From the NCBI GenBank assembly GCA_022495995.1, contig JAFEMH010001355.1, positions 1-64,000 of the forward strand: a DNA stretch of 64,000 nt, given 5' to 3'. Position numbers and translations under genes: made by a program. The notes beneath the pieces are model-generated. The model was not told where the DNA came from and did no database searches. It saw nothing but the letters and a program-made list of their open reading frames with translations. The DNA is from Adenophora triphylla var. japonica. Its lineage: Eukaryota > Streptophyta > Magnoliopsida > Asterales > Campanulaceae. This document shows, piece after piece, positions 12,460 to 24,338 of this stretch; positions within the stretch are counted from its first letter, which is position 1, and each line of letters starts with the position of its first letter.

Positions 12460-13395
12460 CTCAGAGTGCCAAACGGCTTTTGAGAAAATCAAGACCTACT
12501 TGGTTAATCCCCCAATTACGTGCCCGCCACATGAAGACAAGCCACTACTCCTGTATCGACGATAACAGACACGTCAATCGGAGCAATCTTTGCGCACAAG
12601 AGCGAGAAAGATTCCAAGGTTGAGCATGCAATCTACTTCGTAAGCCGAAAGCTTCAAGGAAGTGAACTCGGCTACTCGGCATCGGAGAAAACTTGTACCG
12701 CCTTGGTATGGGTAGTCGGGAAAGCTGAAACACTACATGCGGTCGCATTCGGTGCTCTGGTCTCCAAAGTGGACCCCGTCAGATATCTCTTTGACAAGCC
12801 ATCTCTGTCGATGCGGCTAGCCAAGTGGTCATTCTTCTGGTGAGTTCGACATCAAGTACATGGTCGAAGAAAATCAACAAAGGGCGAGTAATGGCGGATC
12901 GGTGGCCGACTTCCCAAGCAATGAACCTAAGGGTCACGATCCGCAATTTCCGGACGACGGAATCTTTTCACTTGACGGCGCAAACCGGCGGCAACTCTTC
13001 TTCGATGGGGCAGCCAACAAGAAGGGGAATGGTATTGGAATGCTCCTTGTCGATCCCAGGGCGAGCATACTCCCATAGCCGTCAAGTGAATTTGAAGCAA
13101 CCAACAATGCGGCGAGAATCTGAAGCTTGTGCGGCGAGTTTGGAAGCCGCCCTCGGCGCAACATCTCGGAAGTTGGATGTATATGGAGACTCGGCATTGA
13201 TCATCAATCAAGTGTCCAACAAATGGAAGACGGTAGATTCGGCCTTGAAGTACCACGCGTACATGGAGGAGCTCATTGCTCGGTTCAAGGACATCTCTTT
13301 TCACTATTTGCCAAGAGACGAGGAACCGCCGCGGGCATGACAGCAACCCTCGCCTCTCTTGTCGAAATTCCCGATGGAAAGCGGTAAAACCCCTC
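12460..13395 (+). pseudogene. pol: Element A RNase H pair, broken
   Basis: RNase H removes the RNA template. The RT-linked domain is seen at 12600-12830 (EHAIYFVSRKLQGSELGYS, then ALVWVV and VDPVRYLFDKPSLSMRLAKW). The second, archaeal-type domain starts at 12985 with QLFFDGAANKKGNGIGMLLV and continues with EACAASLEAAL, VYGDSALIINQVSNKW (13180-13230) and FHYLPRDE (13297-13320). Catalytic Asp in FFDG and GDS are present. Having both RNase H domains is a Tat-lineage mark. Confidence 0.8.
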
Positions 13396-13429
13396 GAGAA
13401 TAGGCGGACGGAAACACCCGCCTATTCTT

Positions 13430-14700
13430 TGTGAGATCGAAAAAGAAAAAGAAACGATCGACGAACCACAGGTACAATCAGATTTACCGGTACCTCCAAA
13501 GCGGAGAAGCTTCCTTCACAAATGAAGATGGAAAATACAAAGAAGGGATCAAAGCCAAAAACATGATGGCATTAAAACGCACGGCATCCCACTTCGTCAT
13601 TACAGGGGTATGTTGTACAAGAAGCGCCACCAAGGCCACTCCTTCGGTGTGTAAACAAAGAAAAAGCCGGCGAGCTAATGAGCGAAGTTCATAACGGAAC
13701 TGCGGTCCGCACATGAACGCCCGAGCATTGACACGAGATCATTCTCCGTATGGGGTACTATTGGATATCAATGGAAACAGGCGCATCCGGTTCGTCAGAA
13801 GGCTGCGACAAATGTCAACGGTTCTCTCAACCTCAATCACATCCCTCCTCATGAACTCTATTGCATGACTACGCCATGGCCTTTCGCCACATGGGGAATC
13901 GACGTCATCGGCAAGATCACTCCTCCGAGGAGCAATGGTCACGAGTTCATTTTAGTCGCGATCGACTACTTCACCAAATGGGTAGAAGCCGGATCGTACA
14001 AGGTGCTTGAATTCTAAGAAGGTGGTGAGTTCATTCGAGAGAACATCATGTGCCGATACGGAGTGCCCAGCGAGATCATCTCAGACAATGGGACTCACTT
14101 GAAGGAGATTGTGACCAACTGCGGCCGAATTCGAGTCACACGTCACAAGTCTTCTCCTTACGGACCACAAACCAATGGTGCGGTAGAGGCGGCCAACAAG
14201 ACTCTCGCCATGATAATCGGAAAGATGACCACCGAGAGGTCGGGAGCGGCCCGAAAAGCTACATCTAGCCCTGCAGGGATACGAGCGTCGGTCGAGAACC
14301 GCCACGGGGAGACTCCGTTCGCACTTACCTACGGAATGGAAGCGATGTTGCCCGTGGAATTGGAAATTCCATCCCTCAGAGTCCTCTTGGAAAACGGGAT
14401 CAATGAAGTCGAATGGCTACGAGCCGTCACGACGAACTTGCTCTACTCGACGAGCGCGGATTGAAAGCCATGGAACACACGCTCGAGCCTATCGGAGCGA
14501 GAATGGCACGAGCATTCGACAAGAAAGTCAAGATCAGAGACATCGAGAGAAGGCGACTTGGTGCTAAAGGAAAAGCCTCCTACGCGAGACCAATCCCCTC
14601 GGAAAGTGGGAGCCTACGGATAGGACCGTTCGTGGTACAAAGAATCTTCTCAGGAGGAGCCATGAAGCTAGCGAGACTTGGACGGAAACCCTTTCGTTAA
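13430..14700 (+). pseudogene. pol: Element A integrase, broken
   Basis: Integrase inserts the cDNA. The DDE core is readable: WGIDVIGKITPP near 13892-13925, LVAIDYFTKWVEA (13955-13990) with the first Asp, YGVPSEIISDNGTHL (14055-14100) with the second Asp, and NGAVEAANKTLAMII (14175-14220) with the Glu. The C-terminal part reads GETPFALTYGMEAMLPVELE (14308-14365) and, in another frame, a basic tail ending near 14700. The zinc-binding N-terminus is poorly preserved. Confidence 0.8.
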
Positions 14701-15249
14701 CCCCGTGAACGGAAGCAAGCTCATGATACTTCGTTTGAGGAAGAGCACGAGTCAACTCTCCTTCCCCATACACCGTCCCCCTCGGTAAATTAAAGTGCTA
14801 AAGAGTAATACCCATTTGGATACATTCCCGCTAATGATCCGGGTAAAAAGCAGTCGCACTTCTTTTGTCTTTGTTTTCTCAAATTCACCTAAAGTGTCGA
14901 ACTACGGTGACTGAGCCCCTTAGTCCAATTGTAAAAGGGGAACGTAGGCGGCCATCATTGGTTCGGTCTAAAAACCAAAAAAAAAATATACAATAAGCAT
15001 CAATTGCTTGTGTTTCGAAAAACTCTTTTCATTTAACCTACAAATTCATAACGGTTAAAACATTCTTTGATGAGTTCAAGCACGGTCAACTCTTGACTCG
15101 CTACACGCTAGCAAAACTACAATAAAACATTAATCAATTAATGTGTACGCAATGATAATGGGTGGATACTACGGACGGCAAGGTCAACCTAGTTTCCCGT
15201 ACTAGGTCCTTCATCCTTCTTCCCCTTCCCTTTTCCCGGCGAGTGTTCT
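14701..15249 (+). other. Element A spacer after integrase
   Basis: This is non-coding sequence between the end of integrase and the 3' end of the first opposite-strand gene. It contains an A-rich run near 14975-14990 and a short AT-rich stretch near 15115-15150. I see no gene. Confidence 0.5.
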
Positions 15250-16670
15250 TCACCTTCGCGGGAAATATTCCGGTAGGCCTTCTACAGCTCGGGGACTCTT
15301 CCCGACGCCTCCGTCAAGCTGTGGTGTCAGCGCGACCCTTTCTCTAGCTCTGTCTCGAGCCGCCTCGCTTCGAGCCATCATCACGGTGCTTTGATTGGCC
15401 TCCGTCGGCACTTGCCTCATAATCGGCCATGGCATCGCCGATACGATTCCCGGGGTTAGCCCTTGCTTTGTCCTCCTCGAGGTCGAGTGTCCGGGTGATC
15501 GGCACCCGCGGCTCACTCCGTCTCCACAAGATAGCCATCTGTGTCTCCCTATACACTCTTCGTACCGGTTCGGATCTTGCGTCGACGGAACAATGCCCTC
15601 TCTCCGGTGAAAGAGAACCACAGCGGGGAAAGGACGCGTATTGCCACCAGGGTGATCGGCAATAGCGTCGAAGGATCTTCCATCCGCAAAGATCCCACCT
15701 CAAAGGTAGCGGCATAACTCGAGATCGGTCGGTGGCATCTGCTCCGGCCCGTCTTGTCGCGAGAACCAATGATGGAATATAGAAAGACGTGCGAGACGGC
15801 CCGGCACTCGACGATCAACGAGACCCTCTGAGTGGTCTGCAAGTCTGTAATTTCCAATGGGGAACCCACCATCGCAAATGATGCGTGCAAAGTCGGCCAT
15901 CAGAGCTCCGGCTCGGCTGATCGCCCCCTATCACCGGAAGGACGTCGCGAGAAAGACCAAGCGTCACGGGACATTGGCACCTCGGGCATCATCTGTAGCC
16001 TCTCCCTCAACCACATGGTCGGCATAGCGGGACTCCCTCCCCACATGTATCGGCTACCGGTCGCCATCCGGCCTATGCCCGGGAACGTCTCGCCCAAGAC
16101 CGGCGGCACGATGTCTCCCCACTCCGGCCTTTGCCTCACCGGAGTCCGGTACCTTTGTGATGGCACACACCCGAAGACGTGAATGTGAACGAGTAGCAAT
16201 CGCGCCTGAGCAAACGCGTCCCACGAAAAGACGCTCCCCTCGGCTCAGGCAAATCTTTCGGGCGGTCCCGAAATGTCAACGTAATCGGTATCTGTATCGG
16301 CATCCGTATGCTTCTCCGGCCGAGATACCAAACAAAGACACTAGCTTCTCAACGGTGGCCATGCCACCGGCATACGGAAGAACTAGGCATTCCGTCTCGG
16401 GTCCTCCCGAGAATGGCCGGAAATCTTCAAACGTAGGAGTAATTTCGTTGTACGAAAAGCTGTACACATTCCTCCGTGCGTCCCGAGAACCGAGACGCGG
16501 CTCTCAAAGATCCCAATCGGCATGAGCTCCTTCAAAGCCCAAAGCAGATTTAATCCCGTAACGACCTTCGAAAAACCTTTTGTTACGCCTCGTGTGGTTC
16601 CGTACCCACGGCGAAAGTTGTCCAAATATCGCTCTTGCATCAGAGACGATAACTTGGGAAAGGGAGCCAT
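15250..16670 (-). pseudogene. Element A opposite-strand gene 1, DUF7745-like
   Basis: Read on the minus strand, pieces line up with the opposite-strand genes of elements B and C: SLMQERYLDNFRRGYG (16640-16590), YNEITPTFEDFRPFSGG (16460-16405), ETECLVLPYAGG, then IVPPVLGETFPGIGRM (16118-16070) and MWLRERLQMMPEVP (16020-15978). B and C show the same order as NEMVP, NIIPLILGETLHGLDEL and WLREHLKL. The pattern fits the plant-only domain I know as DUF7745 (named from memory). The function is unknown. It is on the opposite strand to gag-pol and broken by frame changes. Confidence 0.6.
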
Positions 16671-17189
16671 GTCGGAAAATGAAGGGAACCTTAAGAAATG
16701 GAAAGGAATTCAGCCGGATGAACAAAAAACTATGCGCGGATTTCTTAAACAATTGCAAAGTGAAGCTGCAATTTAAAGAATCTGGAAATTCATTCCAAGT
16801 CGTGGACTCCTCTGCGATTGACTTGGTCAACTCTGCGGCCATTGCCCCTAAATTGGAAACATTTCCAAGCCACTCCTGTTCACCTTTGAGAAATCTGCGT
16901 CTTGCCCATGGTTTCATGCAACAAATATCGGTATCCCTTCCAGGGCTCGTGCAACGGTGCAAATAATTAATAATTAGTGCATACATGCTTAATTTTTGAC
17001 CCGTTCAATTTTTAATGCATTTCTTATTTTATTTATTTTTGATTAACCTACTTCCTTATTTGCCAAAAATAACGAGAAGGTGATCACGAGAATAAATATG
17101 CGAAATACGAGTTCCGCCCCACGGGCGCCTTTTTGCAAATACGGTTCAAATCAAAATTTGTTCTGACAAATACATGCATTTTGTCTAAA
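16671..17189. other. Element A spacer between opposite-strand genes
   Basis: AT-rich, non-coding in both directions as far as I can read. It includes an AT-only-like stretch at 16965-17045. For the leftward gene at 15250-16670 this is the upstream side, so a promoter could lie here; the complement of 17025-17040 gives AAATAAATAAAATAAG, a weak TATA-like run. Confidence 0.35.
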
Positions 17190-19145
17190 CAAAGCGGTAA
17201 AGAAAGAAAGCGGTAAAAAGGGGACTACTGCGAGTCTGCTCGTCATCCGTACACTCGACGTCTTGCTCACGCTGCCGGATCCGTCGCAAACGAGGAACTC
17301 GCCAAATTCCTCCCGGTAGGGAATAGGCGAAGGGCCTCCTCGGGTACGCGAACTCGAGGACTCCCCCTCTCGCGCCCGAGTGCGCGAAGAAGGAGCTCCA
17401 AATCCAGCCGTTCCGCCGCGAGCGGCGAACCCTGTGTAAAGTCCTCCCCAGCATTTGTGGGAGCGGGCGAATCTCTCGGCCTAGACGGCCCCGATCACGG
17501 ACGTCCACGCTCCTCAGGAGGCGCACCGCATGAACTCCACGAGCCTCCTAGCGTGGCGGACCACCCGTCCACCGGCCTCGTGGCGTCATTGTACGTACGG
17601 CCGGATACTGCGAACCGGGAAAGTCATCGAAAGCAAGCGAAAGTACGAGATGCAACATTTGCGGAATGCTACTATCAAATGCGAGAAAATCAAAAGGTGC
17701 TCACCGAAGCATTGGGGTCCGCCATGTATCGTGGTCTCGGCTCGGCGGGAGCGGGATCACAAGTCGCCTACGCGAACCGTCCGGCCCTCGTACGCTAGCC
17801 TAGCTCGCGGGACCGGAAAATCTCGAGGACCTCCGGGGACCTCGCCCTCTCTATCTTTGTACTGCGGGCTCCTCGGCCTCATCCTCAAGAAAACATCATG
17901 GCGGCCCCCGCTATGATGTACTCGGTGTAATACACGCCACTGTATGTACCCCTCCGGCTCATCCATCGGCATCTCCCGGGGATCTTTGCATGTACATCGG
18001 AGGATCCAAGCACGAAGGAAGGGATCCAGCCTATCTTTGACGAGTCACCCTCTCCCCCGGATACATGGCGTCGCGGTGAAGTCCCACCGGGAGCTTCGCC
18101 GCCGTGTAGTCTCGGCTAGCAATCTGAACGGCGACGGCATCGAACCTACTCCACCGGGTCGGTGGATCCTCTCGAGAGAACTCCCGGTTCGGTGCCGAGA
18201 GATATCTCCTCGTATGACACTCGAGTGCCAACTCTCGAAGAGACCGCCCTCTTCGCCTTCTTACGCGAATCGGCATGGCGGGGAACGGGGAGTCGGTACG
18301 GCTCCTTGATGTCCCAAGCACTGCGGGTGAACACCTCGTAGCACCGGACACACGAGAGAATGGAAAGTTATGTCGGCTACTAAGCGGATACATACGAGTA
18401 CATAAAAGAGGCAAGGAAGAGAAAAAGTACGTAAACTTACATCCAAGACGGGCGTGAAGCGGCTAAAGGAGTGCTCCTCTCCCCGCGAGAACTGTCCGAG
18501 GGGAATGATAAAGCTCGGCCGGTCCGGCCTCCCCCACGCGAACCCCCTCACGGCATCCAAGTCTACCGGCGGCCGAGCAAAGGGAAGTGACAAGACGTGT
18601 CGAAGTCGAGAATAAAGTCGGCGACGGCGCAAACCAAAGGAACCCTCGAGCCGGGCGCTCCGCGGTCATCCTCGAGACCCGGCCCGGATAATCGGCGACA
18701 CCCGCCTCCGAGATGCCTCTCCATCGGCACATGCCGAATGCCTAAGCCCCTGGCATCGGTAATATCAAAACCCCGGCCCAGACAAGCGCTCAGGGTGTAA
18801 CCATCAACCCGCACCGGCGTGTTGCCATAAGTCGGCAACCCGGTGATAGCGGCAAAATCCGTGGGAGTCACCGTCGCCTCCCCATACTGAAATGGAAAGT
18901 GTGGGTCGTATCCCACCAATACTCACTCGAGCAACATACATAGACCTGGCCCTCGGCGTATCGGTGTCGCGGCCACGCAGCGATGAACCCGGCCCGGCCG
19001 GAGTCAAGCACCGGTGCCGCGGACTCCTCTCTCCCTCTCGAGCCACGTCAGGGATAATATCCCACAATGCTCGCACCGCCTCAAAGGCACCCCGACTCTT
19101 ACGGTTATGGGTATTAACCGTCCCTGTCCCTGAGACAAACGGCAC
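17190..19145 (-). pseudogene. Element A opposite-strand gene 2, plant mobile domain
   Basis: On the minus strand, 18919-18810 reads YDPHFPFQYGEATVTPTDFA then AITGLPTYGNTPVRVDGY, the signature of the plant mobile domain (PMD: F..GE.T.T..D...ITGLP..G). Upstream on that strand, EAVRALWDIIPDVAREGE (about 19075-19020) fits the helix before it. Downstream, GIRHVPMERHLGGGCRRLSG follows. PMD proteins are known both in plant chromatin factors of the MAIN type and in transposons. The same gene in element C (26478-28740) is better preserved. The remainder down to 17190 is broken and Pro/Arg-rich. Confidence 0.65.
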
Positions 19146-19231
19146 GAAGCAACGTCAACGAAATGCACCAACGCATGTCAAAAGGATGCAATGCGAGATA
19201 CGGTTCTCATTCATTTCCTACGTATATTCCC

Positions 19232-19443
19232 ATCATTTCGAAAACTCCGTCGAATCAGGAACTTTCAAAACATTTCGAAAACTCCGTCGAATCGGAACTT
19301 TCAAAACATTTCGAAAACTCCGTCGAATCCGGAACTTTCAAAACATTTCGAAAACTCCGTCGAATCCGGAACTTTCAAAATCTTTCGAAAACTCCGTCGA
19401 ATCCGGAACTTTCAAATCTCTTTCGAATTTTCGAAAATTTACT
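19232..19443 (+). repeat. 37-bp tandem repeat, five copies
   Basis: Five head-to-tail copies share the core CGAAAACTCCGTCGAATC followed by CGGAACTTTCAAAACATTT. Units start near 19237, 19273, 19308, 19345 and 19383, with lengths of 36-38 bases; the last ones drift. The block lies just upstream of the start of the opposite-strand PMD gene. The openings in all three forward frames are a by-product of the repeat. Confidence 0.9.
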
Positions 19444-20290
19444 CCGTCCGAATTAAAGCTACTTTAATTTTGGAAAATGCATCTAGACATGGAATTTTGC
19501 AACCAAAATTTTTATGTCATCCACCCATAGTGTCAATTGAACTACATCCTAGTCAATTTCGACAAAGGTTCATAGCAAAGTCAAAAGCCCCAATTCAAGC
19601 ACCAAAATCCCTAAGTTCATTCCTAGCAAATTTCTAACATTTAAAGAATGCACATTCTTAAAATTAATGGAATTTATAGGAAACTACTTGTCTCTTGATC
19701 CCATCCTTGGAGTTGTGTCTATCCCTCGCCGGATAAAACTCCGCCGGATTCAATGGGTGAACAATGGTTCGAATGGTCCGAACCAACCGTGTTCTTTCGT
19801 CATCGGTCCTTCCATGACGAGCCATTGGTCCTCCTTCACCTTCCATAGCAATTTTCCTTCACAAATTCGAGTAAACCTTGCAATTTGGGTTGGATTTTTC
19901 TCTCCTCTCTCTCTCTCTCTCTCGTCGGAAATAATGGAAGAAATGGGGTGGTTTGCGTCGGACTTGGGCTGATTTGAACTTAGTCAAATTCGGTCAAGTC
20001 CGGCGGACTCTTCTTGCATTTTAAAAAAGATTCCTTCCATTTTGGTCCCTCGACTTTTGGCAATTCCAATTTTACCTCTTTTGGGCCTCCCAAAGTATAA
20101 AATTTCCCGATTAGACATTTCTAACGCCCATCCCCGAGGATAAATCAAAGTCGGTTTTCACTAACGCTCGTCTCTGACGTTAAATTGATCCGATTGGCGT
20201 TTGACATTCAAACGTTCAATCATGTCTCCGTACATTTCAGTTACTATTCCGTCTCCCGACGTTAAAATTTAATAATGGTCTTCACCATTA
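19444..20290. other. Element A spacer between repeat blocks
   Basis: Non-coding sequence with an A/T-rich half (19444-19680), a (CT)n run near 19895-19922, and short repeated phrases of the type CTAACGCCCATCCCCGA and CTAACGCTCGTCTCTGA near 20120-20180. It is the upstream side of the leftward PMD gene. I see no reading frame worth calling. Confidence 0.45.
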
Positions 20291-21113
20291 AATCCTCAAT
20301 CGCGACCTTTCACGGTCCGATTCCAATTCTCAATCGCGACCTTTCACGGTCCGATTCCAATTCTCAATCGCGACCTTTCACGGTCCGATTCCAATTCTCA
20401 ATCGCGACCTTTCACGGTCCGATTCCAATTCTCAATCGCGACCTTTCACGGTCCGATTTCCAATTCTCAATCGCGACCTTTCACGGTCCGATCTCAATTC
20501 TCAATCGCGACCTTTCACGGTCCGATTTCAATCCTCAATCGCGACCTTTCACGGTCCGATTCCAATTCTCAATCGCGACCTTTCACGGTCCGATCTCAAT
20601 TCTCAATCGCGACCTTTCACGGTCCGATTCCAATTCTCAATCGCGACCTTTCACGGTCCGATCTCAATTCTCAATCGCGACCTTTCACGGTCCGATTCCA
20701 ATTCTCAATCGCGACCTTTCACGGTCCGATTCCAATTCTCAATCGCGACCTTTCACGGTCCGATTCCAATTCTCAATCGCGACCTTTCACGGTCCGATCT
20801 CAATTCTCAATCGCGACCTTTCACGGTCCGATTTCAATTCTCAATCGCGACCTTTCACGGTCCGATTCCAATTCTCAATCGCGACCTTTCACGGTCCGAT
20901 TTCAATTCTCAATCGCGACCTTTCACGGTCCGATTCCAATTCTCAATCGCGACCTTTCACGGTCCGATTCCAATTCTCAATCGCGACCTTTCACGGTCCG
21001 ATCTCAAAGTCTCAATCGCGACCTTTCACGGTCCGATTCCAATTCTCAATCGCGACCTTTCACGGTCCGATCTCAAACAGTCAATCCCGACCTTCGCGGT
21101 CCGACCTCCACTC
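20291..21113 (+). repeat. 34-bp satellite-like tandem repeat, about 23 copies
   Basis: The core CAATCGCGACCTTTCACGGT recurs 23 times with a 34-base period from 20297 to about 21075, followed by one degenerate copy. The spacer after the core alternates among GATTCCAATTCT, GATCTCAATTCT and GATTTCAATTCT, so units differ by only a few bases. Because 34 is not a multiple of 3, a forward frame passes through all three phases (protein phrases SRPFTV, IATFHGP, NRDLSRS). Ogre-type elements are known to carry variable tandem repeats before the 3' LTR. Each core holds the palindrome TCGCGA. Confidence 0.95.
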
Positions 21114-21769
21114 TCCTATCGAGACCTTCGCTGTTCGTCTTCTCGGCAACAGCAATAAGCCCGAACCCCAAGGCACGAACGCCTTGCAACAATCCCTCTT
21201 CGGCCATCCTCGTAAGCTCGAACACCTTTTAACTTCAGCAAGTGAACATTCATCTCCCCGACCACCAGTCGTAAGCCCGACCGTTCCACCTCAGCGGCAG
21301 CTGCAATAAGCCCGCACAACAATCCCTCTTCGGCCATCCAGGTAAGCCCGAACGCCCATGGCGGGATAAAGCGCAGCTGGCAATAAGCCCGGCACCCGAG
21401 GCACGAACGCCCTCGTCGGCATCGCAACTCCGGTTTGAGGCGCCACACGCCCTCGAAGGTTTCGAAGTCCCGAGGTTCGAGACGCCTCCCAGCGGTCTCC
21501 ATTCGAGTACGGGTACCTCGCGAATGGTCTCATCCGAGTTTAGACGCCTCCTAACGGTCTCGCTCGGGTCGAGGTCCCCATGCGCGGCCCTTGCCCCCTT
21601 TCGAACTACGATCGGCTTGATTCCCGCTCGGGATACGTAGGAATCCTTTTCGCTAAGGGTCCGGCCCGGTGACCGCCCGGGTCTCTTTCAAAGTAAGGCA
21701 TCCCGATTTGGATCCTTATCTTTTTCAACGACCCCGCCTCCTTCGGAGGAGACGTCGGCGAGGGCTAGC
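21114..21769 (+). other. Element A pre-LTR region with short imperfect repeats
   Basis: This holds imperfect repeats containing CAACAATCCCTCTTCGGCCA (about 21187 and 21317) and GTCTCATTCGAG-like phrases near 21495-21565. The last bases before the LTR, GGAGGAGACGTCGGCGAGGG (21745-21764), are purine-rich and may serve as the polypurine tract. No gene is visible. Confidence 0.5.
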
Positions 21770-23751
21770 TGTAAGTACCCAAATCCGGATCGTCCAAATC
21801 CGTCGGAAAGTTAACCGAAATCCGTTAAGCGGCCCGCTCCGGGTTAGCGGAACTCGTTAAACTCCCGTTCTTTGTGCCAGCGAGACGTCCGGGGCGCCCG
21901 TGCATCCCGACGTCGAACCGTACTTAACACGGGTCATCTCACGTAAAAGTATGGCTTTCCCTGAAAAACGCATGTTTCGGCACTTTCCGGGGGACGTTTC
22001 AGACATTTTCGGTTGTTATTTTAAAAAACGGACAAAAGCGGGACCAGGGAACGAATTCCCATAAATTTGGTGACTCGAGAGGGCACGTGGCGGCCATGCC
22101 ACCTCCCTCTAGTCACCCTTCAATCACAAATCAAGGCTAAAAGACCAAAATACCCACGATTTGCAAGCCTAGTCCGGTAGGACTCCTGTGCACTTTCTGA
22201 AATTGCCGGCCAAGTCCCCAGTTTCCAAAATACCCAAAAACCCCTGGATTCGGTCAAGTCCGTGGGACTCCTACGCAATTTTCACCCTATAAATAGAAGT
22301 TCTTTGTCAAAGGCAAAAGGACCAAATTCACTCCAAAAATCACCACCCCACGGCCTAAGCGGTTTTCACCCCTTAGGAGCTCCCGTTTCGTCTCGATTCG
22401 CGTGAAACCTTCGTATTTCGATCAAATACGCACCTTACTACTTGAAACAACCTTTCGAATCACTTTCCGTGTCCGTACACACCTCCCGAGCCAAAGGAGT
22501 CAACCACAGCCATAGGTATAACTCCCTCTCTCTAAATCTCTCGTTCCGTCTCGGTTTACGCGCCAGTCGCTACAACCGTTTCGAACGTCGTTATCGAAAT
22601 GTAGACGCCTCCGTCTAACGGGGTCCGATACGTTTTAGCCCCTCGATCCTCTTCTCTTTCCGTAAGAGAAGTAATCACGGGTTAAAACGGCGTTCCGACC
22701 CGTTCCGTTTACTTTTATTGTCATTTACCAATTCGGATCGATCGATCCGTCGATCGTCATTTTAATTTTGTCATTTACAAATCCGAGCCGTTTGGCCTCG
22801 TTGATCGTCATTTACAAATCCGAGCCGTTTGGCCTCGTTGATCGTCATTTACGAATCCGGATCGTTTGATTCCGTTGATACCGCACTTTAAATACTGTCA
22901 TTTACAAAGTCCGACCCGTTTGGATCGTGATAGTATTTACTTTTCAAAGTCAGTCGCAACCCGATTCGTTGATCGCATATCATTTAAAACGCATTTTCCC
23001 ATAAAAATCGTTAACAATGTAATGCCCGGTTCAAAACCGGAGTTCGTCCGTCGAACTCTCTTTCAAAACGCGCAAATGACGTTCGGCCTCCGAATGCTCA
23101 TCTTCAAACTAAAAGCCGCCATTTGACACTTAAAATCATTTAAAACGCATTTTCCCGTAAAAATCGTTAACAATGACACGCCCGGTTCAAAAAACCGGAG
23201 TTCGACCTTCGAACTCCTTTTCAAACTCAAAATCGACGTTTGCCACGCAAACGCTCATTTCAAACTCAAAACCGACGTTTGTCATTCAAACGCTCGTCTT
23301 TTCAAACAAAGTCACCTAATCAACGTTTGTCATTCAAACCAAGATTAAGCTTGTCATTCAAGCCCCCATTTCAAAAGACACACACACACACACACACATG
23401 ATTTCGAGAAAGGTAGAAAGACTCGTCATGCGAGGCGTTTCGGGCGATCTCGTAATACTCTACCCAAAACGTAACTTGACCTCCGAACCTAACAATCTCT
23501 GGTACAAAAAGCTTTTTACTCGTTTTTGCTGCCAATAAAAATGATCCCCGTTTTCAAAGCCTTTTCCTAAGTTTTTGCTACCAATAAAAACGACACCTTT
23601 TCACAATAGCCGTTTCTCAACGTTTGGGCTCAAAATACAAAAACCGCGTGGCGACTCCTCATTTTTCTTTCCCATGAAGCGAGGTCTCATACACCAACCC
23701 CTCCGCGAAAGACAACCGCCTTTCGCATCGCACGAAATCCGGGTAATTTCA
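21770..23751 (+). repeat. Element A 3' LTR
   Basis: A direct repeat of 749-2729, about 1982 bases, starting TGTAAGTACCC and ending GGGTAATTTCA, directly followed by the target duplication GGATG. The TATA box is at 22288-22295, (CA)n near 23378-23398 and the internal TGGCGACTC at 23649-23657. Confidence 0.92.
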
Positions 23752-23756
23752 GGATG

Positions 23757-23994
23757 ATGATAAGATTTATCAAGAAAGAGGTTGAAATTGACGAGAAAAC
23801 TGGTTTTTGCATGCCTGCAGGAGCTTAATCTTGCACGAGACATGCCATGTCTCACGCGGGAGAAGGCTGCTCTGGACAATTCTGTCCTTCCCACGTTACC
23901 TCAAATGCAGTTTAGTCCAAACTAACGGTCGTTAGTCAAAACTTAACGAAATATGATAAAATGGTGGATTTCTACTCTTGACTCAAGGCGAGAC
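23757..23994 (-). mobile_element. Element C 3' LTR, middle fragment
   Basis: This matches 39276-39508 (ATGATAAGATTTATCAAGAA and onward). It contains the decayed versions of the paired CG palindromes seen intact at 39344-39379: TCTTGCACGAGAC and GTCTCACGCGGGAG. It ends in GAGAC (23990-23994), the target duplication of solo LTR D; the last 49 bases of the LTR resume at 25406. Confidence 0.85.
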
Positions 23995-24330
23995 TGTAAG
24001 TACGCCAATCCAATTCGCTACCCTTTTAGGTGCATTTTAATATGATAAAATTGCATTAAGGGGCATTCTGGTAAATTCTCGGTCTTTTCTGAGACTTCCG
24101 GAAATATTTCATAAGTTTCTCGCGAAGGAAGTACTTTTCAGTACTTTGCTCATGCTAAAGGACCTACAAGGAATAAAACTGTTTTGGACCTTTTGGGTAT
24201 TAACCCAGAATGTTCCAGAACATGGTTTTGGCGCCAAAAACGGTTGGTGACACAGTGTCACGCGACAACTCGAGCAATGGAAATTGGTTACAGGATGTCG
24301 TGAGACACAGTGTGACCACCATCTGCAGCC

Positions 24331-24338
24331 TATAAATA
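24331..24338 (+). promoter_or_regulatory. TATA box of solo LTR D
   Basis: TATAAATA follows CTGCAGCC and precedes a C-rich stretch, as in the other LTRs here. It would drive rightward transcription into the sequence that follows. The inverted-repeat motif GTCACGCGAC lies about 70 bases upstream. Confidence 0.6.

Larger units (their letters stand above)
749..23751 (+). mobile_element. Element A, 23-kb Ogre-like Ty3/gypsy retrotransposon
   Basis: A complete insertion of about 23.0 kb sits between two copies of the target duplication GGATG (744-748 and 23752-23756), inside the 3' LTR of element C. Two LTRs of about 1.98 kb begin TGTAAGTACCC and end GGGTAATTTC(A/G). Inside, in order: primer site, long leader, gag, a protease-like stretch, an unassigned 2.9 kb, a second protease-like stretch, G-patch, RT, RNase H, integrase, two opposite-strand gene remnants and two tandem-repeat blocks. 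Size, tRNA-Arg-like primer site, G-patch and repeat-rich 3' region all fit Ogre-type elements. The coding regions carry very many small indels. Confidence 0.88.

Noticed and set aside
20275..21309. 344-codon open frame
   Set aside because: It is produced by the 34-bp repeat being open in all three phases; the protein is three translations of one unit in rotation.
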